A stretch of 12,840 nucleotides of DNA from Ichthyophonus hoferi (taxonomy: Eukaryota; Opisthokonta; Ichthyosporea; Ichthyophonida; Ichthyophonidae), in the NCBI GenBank assembly GCA_002751075.1, contig NAOQ01000038.1, positions 20,613 through 33,452 of the forward strand, in the 5' to 3' direction. Below, one piece after another: positions 1-7,500 of this stretch; position 1 is the first letter of the stretch, and each line of letters opens with the position of its first letter. The notes below the pieces were generated by a model. It was not told where the DNA came from and ran no database searches. It saw only the letters and a program-made list of their open reading frames with translations. The position numbers were made by a program, and so were the translations under genes.

Positions 1-27
1 ACATACATACATACATACATACATACA

Positions 28-59
<32 letters not shown>

Positions 60-140
60 CATACATACATACATACATGCATACTTACACATACATACCT
101 ACATTCATACATACATATATACATACATGCATGCATACAT
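1..140. repeat. (ACAT)n tetranucleotide microsatellite
   Basis: The first ~140 bases are almost entirely ACAT/ATAC repeats. They are perfect for about 55 bases and then carry scattered substitutions (ATGC, CTTAC, CCTAC), so the tract is degrading toward its right edge. It begins at the window boundary, so its true length is unknown. It lies just downstream (on the - strand) of the splice donor of the leftward exon at 151-229, which would place it in that gene's first intron. Confidence 0.95.
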
Positions 141-150
141 GTGTACTTAC

Positions 151-229
151 CTACAGTAAATCTAGCTTTCTTTATTGCCCTATTCTGGTCGGTAGGCCTT
201 TCACGACGTCTAACACCTTTACGGCCCAT
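151..229 (-). CDS. First coding exon of an unrecognised basic protein, gene running off the left edge (partial)
   Basis: On the - strand an ATG at 229 sits in a strong start context (GCAGCCATGG). It opens a 26-codon frame reading MGRKGVRRRERPTDQNRAIK then KARFTV, and reaches a perfect donor (TGTAG|GTAAGTAC, intron from 150 leftward) with one base of the next codon left over. The peptide is very rich in Arg and Lys, as in nuclear, nucleolar or ribosome-associated proteins, but I do not recognise the family. The remaining exons would lie beyond base 1. The exon is richer in GC than its surroundings, which supports coding. The gene would be divergent from GRP94, separated by about 3.4 kb. The call rests on start context, open frame and donor together; each alone would be weak. 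Confidence 0.55.
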
Positions 230-335
230 GGCTGCTATGTAAGTTTTTAAATAACTAATAAATGAGTCGGAATAAAATTAATGTATGATATTAAAAGATT
301 CAAAAGACACAAAGTGGCCAATTATATAGTTTGTT

Positions 336-430
336 ATAATATAATATAATATAGTATAGTATAGTATAGTATAGTATAGTATAGTATGGTATGGTATAGT
401 TTAGGATAGTATAGTATAGTACAATATAGT
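336..430. repeat. (ATAGT)n pentanucleotide microsatellite
   Basis: The tract starts as ATAAT repeats and becomes ATAGT repeats, with a few ATGGT and TTAGG variants. The same pentamer recurs in short runs at 11459-11473, 11933-11950 and 12014-12037 beside copies of the 64-bp repeat, and as single TATAGTATAAT stretches in several GRP94 introns. It therefore looks like a genome-wide simple repeat of this species. Confidence 0.9.
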
Positions 431-976
431 ATATAGTAATTGGTATATATAGTATATGCTATATTCTATACTATAGCATAATACCCGACCGTAATACAAT
501 CTCGCAAGATTAACCTTATTTGCCATATGCAGCGCTGGCGGCTATTATGTAATAAAAACATCTACATATATAAAAAGTAAATGAAATAAATAATATTATA
601 TTAATATTTACGTATAGCTTTTATTTATTTAATGTATATGTAGTTATACGTATATATATATTATAGTATTTATAATATATGTACTAATAATAGATAAATT
701 TCAAAAGAGGGTTTAATTGTAGGAAAAGGAAGACTGATGTAACTAACCAAATTAAGTAACTCTTGGTGACGTTATTATCTAAAATAATTTGACTAATTGA
801 CTATATTAGGCTAATCTGAATATTTGATTTTACAATCACGTCAGATAATCTCTCCGGCCATTCTAGCGGCCTAACCTTTAGTTAATGTACACGTGTATTT
901 TATGATAATCGTCCTAATATGGTAATATCAATAATACAACTTGAGGTAAACATAGCATACCCAGTCTTTTTCTTAA
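431..976. other. AT-rich intergenic DNA, no gene seen
   Basis: No convincing exon, RNA gene or element. The stretch is dominated by ATA/TATA runs. A small GC-richer island near 485-545 (TCTCGCAAGAT, then GCAGCGCTGGCGGC) lies 260-320 bases upstream of the leftward start codon at 229. It could belong to that gene's promoter or 5' leader, but nothing here proves it. Confidence 0.5.
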
Positions 977-1213
977 GGCATTATCCTGACAAATGACGCA
1001 TATCAGGTGGCGAGAAATAATGTAAACAAAACTAGAGGCCCCGTCTCAACCACTTTGATTAATTTATACTGTTCTAAACTCATGTGGTGGAATGAGATTG
1101 AATTCGGATCAAACTATATACCTAATATACTATGGTATACCGGAATTGATCTCAATCTGAATCATTACGTAGTTTTGATAGATAATTTCTATTATTTGAT
1201 TAATAGTAGATAA
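977..1213 (+). other. Coding-like open stretch of unknown meaning (possible terminal exon)
   Basis: The frame is open from 977 to the TAA at 1211-1213. It crosses a possible acceptor (GCATATCAG|GTGGCG, exon from 1007) and ends just before an AATAAA-type signal at 1217-1222. The peptide after the acceptor is rich in Asn, Tyr and Leu and matches no family I know. The first in-frame codon of the downstream part is GTG, not ATG, so if real it would be a 3' exon of a gene without identified upstream exons. Composition is close to the AT-rich background, so chance is a serious alternative. Confidence 0.2.
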
Positions 1214-1661
1214 AAAATAAATAGAGTGCGTGTCACATATTAATTTTTATTGTGCACTAATTATATTTAATTAGGAATAGATGCTTAGTGTAGTCTAGCA
1301 CGTAAATTTACCGTTGCTTCAAATGGTGTTGCTCATCTGCATTTAATCACACATTGGGATTGATGATACATACGTGATATATAGCATCATCCCTTCCATT
1401 AACTATTAGATAAATGTTGCAAACCACATATCAGATAGCAATGAGGTTGAGTACCTATTCAATAATATGTTTAGTTTAAAGGATTATCACCTGATCAACT
1501 GGTATTGACCAGAACCAACAACGATATAACCAGCAATCACAGACTAAGTCTGGTTCCTGATTTCATAGTGCTGCACAATAAAAAGTAACGTACGTAATCT
1601 TTATCCGTTACAATAAGTAGCTATGGCAGTAAAGAGAAGAGATACATGTACAACACTATGA

Positions 1662-1841
1662 GTAAAACGTAAGACCGCCATTTCCTCTGCAATAAAAGTG
1701 GGATCCGTAGGCAAAATGAAACAACGAGTTCAACTCTCATCCAATACTAGCGAAAAAGACATATCAAGAACAAGAAGCCTTTTAAAGAACTTTATTAGTT
1801 CAAGTGAAGCGAAGCAAAGACGGAGACCCTGTGTCCGTTGA
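1662..1841 (+). other. Coding-like relic next to the dispersed repeat, unrecognised
   Basis: An open frame of 59 codons ends at TGA 1839-1841. An internal ATG at 1716 gives a 41-residue peptide ending in a basic run (KQRRRPCVR). A second frame is open across about 1800-1900. The stretch is visibly less AT-rich than its neighbours. Part of it (1822-1862, GGAGACC...AAATCCATGAC) resembles the - strand exon-like segment 12368-12403, and both lie on the same side of a copy of the dispersed repeat. It may be a decayed coding end of a repeat-family element. No protein family is recognised. Confidence 0.25.
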
Positions 1842-2020
1842 CAATGAAGCTAAATCCATGACTAGCAGCACAGATTCCAATACCAATAAACAAATAAAGA
1901 ATTATTGTAACTGATTACGCATATTCTAGCATTAACTATAATGTTTTCAGTAATATAATGGGAACTACAGCTCTCTGCCCAGCGCCTGAGTTGCATTAGT
2001 CCTTTTTCAGGGGGAACTAC

Positions 2021-2286
2021 TGTGACAGATAATTTACTTAATTAGCTGTTTCTAAAATGCTCCAAAAGCTAAGACATCTAGGCTGAGTTTATATACAACT
2101 TAACTACCTAGATAAATCCATAAATCACGTTTATGAACAAAAATGCATGCCCAGAACCAGTCGGCACCCAGCTTATATACTTTGTTAGAGTTGTTATTAC
2201 TTAAGATACGCCCAGTAGAGATCGTTGATTACAACAGACAGGTTGTGCAATATTATACTAATCTCACCACATACTAGAACAATAGA
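2021..2286 (-). repeat. Dispersed repeat, copy D (inverted relative to copy C)
   Basis: Read on the - strand, this starts with GTTCTAGTATGTGGTGAGAT and continues through GTTGTAATCAACGAT, AACTCTAA, TTTTTGTTCATAAA, TAGTTAAGTTGTATAT and TAATTAAGTAAAT. It is collinear with copy C at 12046-12317 for its whole length, by eye roughly 70-75% identical with a few small indels. The first part is also shared with copies A and B. No terminal inverted repeats or clear target-site duplications are visible, so the class is unknown. Confidence 0.85.
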
Positions 2287-2894
2287 TAAATACAAAGTCT
2301 TGAACCTCAGTTAGAGATTTTATATTTAACCTACTTCCTAGTATAAAAATAAATTATGGTAAATATAAAATGACCTAATGAAAATACCTTTAGAGCTAGA
2401 GAAAAAAAATCTATTGTTAATGTTTCACTTTTAGAAGATTTTTTTGTCATTTCAATGCTTCAAAATGCATAATAACTCTCATATATTATACAGCCCCTAG
2501 TACCAATGACAATTAAGCACGATACAAACGGTTTCCAACTGAATAGATTATTTAAACTTTTAAACGTCACAGCCTTCATTCTTAAAAAACAGGAACCAAA
2601 AGGAACTCTTATGTTACTTAATTGTTATTGAAAATAGAACTAGTATCTGTTGTACTGAATTCTATATTTGACGCACAGTGCGCTTGGATTGTGCATGGGC
2701 ACTATACACATATTCTCTAATGGCTTGACTGTACCATACTTGACTAGTTGGCATACTAGTCGAATCTGTTTGATAAATATCTATAACTTAATCAAAAGAC
2801 AATTTAGGTTTGACGACTGAAAACTGCAGTAACAAACCGTTGCCAAGCAGTAATCCACTTTATTATTGTTTTGGGAACTTATTATAATGAAACA
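2287..2894. other. Intergenic DNA, no gene seen
   Basis: AT-rich sequence without a supported exon. Nothing in it matches the dispersed repeat. Confidence 0.5.
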
Positions 2895-3025
2895 CCAATA
2901 GGTAACGTTCTAATTGGTTTGATGTGTACAAGAAAGCCACCTATGTGTGACGTTTTGATTGGTGTGACAAATATGGAAATTCATATACTTAGCGTGTAGG
3001 ATCAAACGTGTCTGAGAATGATTGG
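2895..3025 (+). promoter_or_regulatory. CCAAT-box cluster with an ERSE-like element (distal promoter candidate)
   Basis: Four CCAAT boxes lie within 131 bases: CCAAT at 2895-2899 and ATTGG at 2913-2917, 2958-2962 and 3021-3025. The third is preceded by TGACGT (2948-2953), a CRE/UPRE-type core. The fourth forms CGTGT-N9-ATTGG (3007-3025), the reverse complement of CCAAT-N9-ACACG. This matches the endoplasmic reticulum stress element CCAAT-N9-CCACG in spacing and in all but one base. Known GRP94 and GRP78 promoters use multiple CCAAT boxes and ERSEs bound by NF-Y with ATF6 or XBP1. The cluster is 630 bases from the GRP94 start codon, so it would need a spliced leader or act at a distance. It may instead serve the short frame starting at 3053. 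Confidence 0.4.
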
Positions 3026-3052
3026 TTCATTGACATAGCAACAACAACACTC

Positions 3053-3349
3053 ATGTCGTCGATAGCTTTTACTACAAGAGCACAGGTAAAAGGTATTTTA
3101 TGTAAAAAAATTGCTAATATCTATTTAAAAATTTTAAATGATTTGATGCAAACTTATTGTGTTATTAATATTTATTTTAAATAGCAAATGTATAAATTTC
3201 TATATATAGTATCGCTATATGTGGTGATGAAGTCAATTGAATGCTTTCTTTCACCTTCATGAAATTACATTTACTTTTTTTACTTTTCTTCAAATCTTTA
3301 TTTACAGGCGCTTTCCATGCAGGATCTCCATAATCCAGTAAAATCATAA
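3053..3349 (+). CDS. Candidate two-exon 24-residue open frame (possible leader or uORF of GRP94)
   Basis: An ATG at 3053 follows the CCAAT cluster by 28 bases. Its 11 codons (MSSIAFTTRAQ) run to a donor CAG|GTAAAA at 3085/3086. A strong pyrimidine tract (TACTTTTTTTACTTTTCTTC) leads to TTATTTACAG|GCG at 3307/3308, in the same phase. The joined frame continues ALSMQDLHNPVKS and stops at TAA 3347-3349. It resembles no protein I know and is very short. It could be a microprotein, the 5' leader of GRP94 with an upstream ORF, or the start of a gene whose further exons I cannot see. If the 3086 donor joined instead to the acceptor at 3645, the same ATG would give a 17-residue frame overlapping the GRP94 start codon out of frame. 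The exons are inferred from signals only. Confidence 0.3.
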
Positions 3350-3476
3350 AATAATGCAATATGTACTATAACAGTGGTTTTTCATATATATAATACAAAA
3401 AGCATTCTTAAAATATCAAGTGGACAATTATTCCCGATTCTTTTATAATTATTTGTACGCATAAAATGTAACTACG

Positions 3477-3585
3477 CCAATGAACCCCATGAACCCCATA
3501 AACCCCATAAACTCCATAAACTATTAAGATAAGCCAATAAGACCCGTCATCACAAGTCTAGTACAGTGGGCCACTAATATTATAT
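3477..3585 (+). promoter_or_regulatory. Proximal promoter candidate of GRP94
   Basis: CCAAT boxes at 3477-3481 and 3534-3538 are followed by a TATA-like stretch (ATATTATATAG) near 3577-3587, about 75 bases before the GRP94 ATG. No exact CCACG follows at 9 bases. This is an ordinary TATA/CCAAT layout. Which of this and the distal cluster drives the gene cannot be settled from sequence. Confidence 0.35.
3482..3526. repeat. 9-bp tandem repeat, five units
   Basis: Units read GAACCCCAT, GAACCCCAT, AAACCCCAT, AAACTCCAT, AAACTATTA, increasingly degenerate to the right. The array lies between the two proximal CCAAT boxes of the GRP94 promoter region, so its copy number would change their spacing. 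Confidence 0.8.
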
Positions 3586-3658
3586 AGCGCCAACCATATC
3601 GAAAACATAACTACAGAATTTTATCTTGTGAATATTTTTTTGTAGTTGTATTATAAAG

Positions 3659-4589
3659 ATGCAGCTTAAGAAAAGGTTGCTGGCCTTTGGAGCCATTGCG
3701 CTCCTTGTTGTGGGTATGTATTTTTATACATCTGTTTGTATTATATTATCTTATCCTATGTACAATGTAAAGAGCGTGCAGAGTTATATCTGTCATTATG
3801 TTTTTGAATGTTCACATCTTCTGTTTCATCTTCCCGCCCTCTCTTCTTTATTCATCAGCCACATCTGAGATTGATATACAACTATTACTGTATATCTGTG
3901 TATTTTTTAAAAAAAGTTTTTAATTTTTTCCATAAATCAAAGCATGTCTAACAGCTCTGGTGCAATTCATTTATTAAGCTAACTTTTCTTTGTTAGTGAT
4001 GTTTACATTACAATGTACTATGCCTTGCTATATCCTACTGTATAATCAAGCTATTATTTATATACATATATTCTTTAATTTAATTTTATTTTATGTTTGT
4101 CAAATCCTACCAAAATCATTGTTTCCACTATGCCCAGCCATTTCCTTATGAATGTTTCTATTTACTAGTCTTATTATGCTAGTTTTACTTACTATCAGTA
4201 ATATAGGAGGGGAAATATTGTGTTATAGTAGGTGGTATATATATATAATGCAATACATGTAATAGCATTCATAAGGTGGTTGTTAAGTTTACATTTTATA
4301 AATTGTAATGCATTTAGCATTATGATATTGAGATATTGTTATTACTATCCTGGTGTATTATATTGTGTTGGGTGTACAAGGCATGACATTGTTATACTTC
4401 GATTTTTTAAGTATCTATTTATTAAATATATTAATAAAGGGAAAGGTGAACATAAACATAAATAGCCAATCGGAATACTCTAAAATAACTTGTCATTCTA
4501 TCAGCCAATGGGGTTATGGCCCAGGATACTATGAAGCAGAATATCGATACCCCATTGGATGCTCAGGCTGACAGTATTGAGAAGAAACC
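3659..4589 (+). other. HSP90B1: GRP94 exons 1-2: signal peptide and pre-N region
   Basis: Exon 1 (3659-3713) and exon 2 (4505-4589) join within an Ala codon (G|CC). They give a basic n-region (MQLKKR), a hydrophobic core ([12 protein letters not shown]) and the cleavage site NGVMA|QD after residue 24, a typical secretory signal. Residues 25-47 ([15 protein letters not shown] onward) form a short acidic pre-N strap, shorter than the human one. Intron 1, 791 bases, is the longest in the gene. The chosen ATG is the only one giving a signal peptide in phase with the N-domain. Confidence 0.9.
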
Positions 4590-7500
4590 GTAAGTGATTG
4601 GATTAGATCTATAGAGGTCTAGATACATATATATGCATTATAGTATACTATCCTATACTACTGTCACACATACATATGCCAGAACCTATCCTATACGCAT
4701 GCCAACGCCTCTTTCCCTCCATCTCTTTCTTTCTTCCTTCCACTCTCCCTGCCTACAATACTATTATATACACTTACTAACCCCTCCCTCCCTCTCCCAG
4801 TATGGTTCTTGAAGGTCTAACTGTAGAGGAGACCGAGTCTCTCCTTGAGAGCTCTAAGCCTCAGGTGTTTCAGGCTGAGGTTAATCGTATGATGAAATTG
4901 ATTATTAATAGTCTGTATAAGAACAGAGATATCTTCCTAAGAGAGTTGATTTCTAATGCATCCGATGCCCTGGATAAGATTAGGTAGGGTGTAGTGTGGG
5001 TGTTTTATCATATTAGTTATAGGAGTGGTAATTATTATTATTATAGTAATAATATTATTAATACTATAAACGGTATCTGGTCTATAGCCCAATTAAATAG
5101 TCTTTATAGACTGGACTACCATGAGACTAACACGTCATTCCTCTGATCATGTTTTAGGTTCTTGTCTTTGACCAATAATAAGGTGCTTGGTGAAAATCAA
5201 GAGCTTTCTATTCGTATAAGCGCTGATATTGAGAACGGTGTACTTACGATTGAAGACTCGGGAATTGGTATGTATTTGGTATTATATGGTAGATATATAG
5301 GTAATAGCATGTAATATCATACGCACTAAATACATAAACCCACACGTATATATAGCATTGATACTACCGTAACCGTTTTCATAGCAACTCCAATCATCGT
5401 ATTTATTTTTAAATTATGTTTGTCCAATCAGGTATGACCAAAGCCAACCTTGAAAGCAATCTAGGAACTATAGCACACAGTGGTACGGCTGAGTTTATGA
5501 GTGCATTGGAGGGAGGAGATGCAAACTCTCTAATTGGTCAATTTGGTGTGGGATTCTATTCCGTTTTCCTAGTGGCTGACACTGTTGTGGTAAGTGATTT
5601 GATTGCTGGTATATATATATATTACTGTATATTAGATTGTATCATACTAGAATAGAACACATCTTTTTAAAGCTATATTAAGACTAAGATATAGTTGGCC
5701 CAACCGATTTATAATTTGCATTCCATTACCCCAGAGTGCCTCATTTTAAATCTAAACCAATAAATAATAAAATGTATTTTTAAAAGGACTAAATTGCATT
5801 TGCCTATTTTATTGCACCTTCGTTCCAGTCTTACCATTAGTGCATAATCATTCATCGATTTTACCGGTAGCATTGTAAAGGTTTTTGAGTAACATAACCA
5901 TGTTATATCCGTAGGGTCTGACTGTGTAATTACCGGTTTGAAAAAAAGATTATCTATATTTAGGTTTAGTATTGAAATGATAGTATAGGATAATATACTA
6001 CCGGATATACATATACGTACCAGTACATACAGTAACATACCATATAATGTAATACAAGACGACAAGATTGTGTCAGGATTCTAATTATACACAGTTGGAA
6101 TTGATGTATGAATTATAAGTTACTGAAAAATAGAATAAAAACACTACCCATACATGTATGTTGTATAGTATATTGTATTATATGCAGTATGGGCTGTATT
6201 GTAGATTGAGGTAATGTAGTGTAGTATATTATATTATATGAGAAAGAGCATACGTTATTGGCTAGTTATATGTGGTGCATTCTAACTGGTGCTGGGTCAG
6301 GTGACATCCAAGCACAATGATGATGAGCAGTATATCTGGGAGAGTGACGCTTCAACCTATAAGATTATTAAGGTTGGTTTAAATATAATGCTAAGTTTTT
6401 ATTCGTTGATATAGTATAATATAGGATAAACTACCATACCACTCTTATGATATCTACTCAACCATTCACCTTTATTTCCCCCTTACCCAATCCGGATCCT
6501 ATATATAATCATAATCATGTCATATCTGTATATAGTATAATATGGCATAGACTACCATTCTTATGATCTTTATTCCACTACTGACCTCTATTTATTCCAT
6601 TATTCAATCAGGATCCTCGTAGTGATAACAAGCTAGCCCGTGGTACACGTATCTCTCTCTACCTTAAAAAGGAAGCCCGTAATTTCCTAGAGGAGCGTAG
6701 TCTGAAAGAACTGATTGGTCACTATAGTGAGTTTATTAACTTCCCTATCTACCTTGAAGTTTCTAAGCAGGTAACTCCTGAGGAAGAGGAGAAGGATGAG
6801 GATCTAGCTGAGGATGAGAAGGTAGTGGAGAGGGTTGGGTTGGGTTGGGTTGGGTTATACTATAGTCTCATATATTACTCCATGTTAGCTTTAACACCCC
6901 CTCTATTGTACCTACTATACAGTAATATTAATATTAGACTACTGGATTCCATATAAAAAAGACGTTGCCATCTATATATATGTACGTTACAATGAGATTG
7001 TTTACTAACTTCATCGTTTCAGAAAGAAAAAGATGATTCAGCCGAGTTGAAGCCTGAGACGGTGAAGGAATTTCAGTTGATAAACACTGGTAAGTATATG
7101 TTGTATGTGCATGTACCCTTTATTGTCATAATGTGTAATATCTAATGCTATAGTATAATGGCCTGTCTCAATATGTTATCCTACTACTTATATATATATG
7201 GTTATAATTATTATAAGATAGTAATGTGTACTGTGTATACCCTATAGTTAAGCCTCTGTGGACTAGATCTCCTAAAGACATAACTGAGGAGGAGTACAAA
7301 GAGTTCTACAAGGCAGGCTTCAAACAGATGCAGGTAAGGAGTGAGGTCATTATGAGGTCATAGCATGTATGGCTATACAGAGCTTTGCTTAGGGCACATG
7401 TTATATCTATCTAGCCCCAATTCAATTAAAATCCAGTTTGGCCAACCCAGTGTAATACAAAATAACTTGGTGTTATAAGGGGCATCACACTGACACTATT

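Larger units (their letters stand above)
4801..6770 (+). other. HSP90B1: GRP94 exons 3-7: N-terminal ATP-binding (GHKL) domain
   Basis: Residues 48-274 form the ATPase domain. By alignment with yeast HSP90, E95 is the catalytic base (yeast E33), N99 the Mg-coordinating Asn (yeast N37) and D141 the adenine-binding Asp (yeast D79). The glycine loop GQFGVGFYS is intact. Two departures are seen in the lid. The GTIAKSGT motif reads GTIAHSGT (H160, codon 5476-5478). The stretch [16 protein letters not shown] has the cytosolic-HSP90 length and lacks the five-residue QEDGQ insertion typical of vertebrate GRP94. [14 protein letters not shown] closes the domain. Confidence 0.9.

Noticed and set aside
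500-509. TCTCGCAAGA, one base from the TCTCGCGAGA promoter motif
   Set aside because: Single occurrence with a mismatch in the palindromic centre; distance to the leftward start codon is plausible but nothing else supports it.
3177-3359. 60-codon open frame on the - strand (contains DYGDPAWKAPVNKDLKKSKK)
   Set aside because: The peptide looks protein-like at first, but the opposite strand carries a strong pyrimidine tract and acceptor that explain the Lys-rich part, and no splice or promoter signals support the - strand.
4984-5157. TTATTATTA/TAATAATA inverted stretch in intron 3 as a hairpin RNA
   Set aside because: A weak A-T only stem of simple-repeat origin; no sign of a conserved RNA gene.
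5709-6065. 118-codon open frame on the - strand
   Set aside because: It lies wholly within intron 5 of GRP94 on the opposite strand, has no recognisable motif, and its composition matches the AT-rich intron background.
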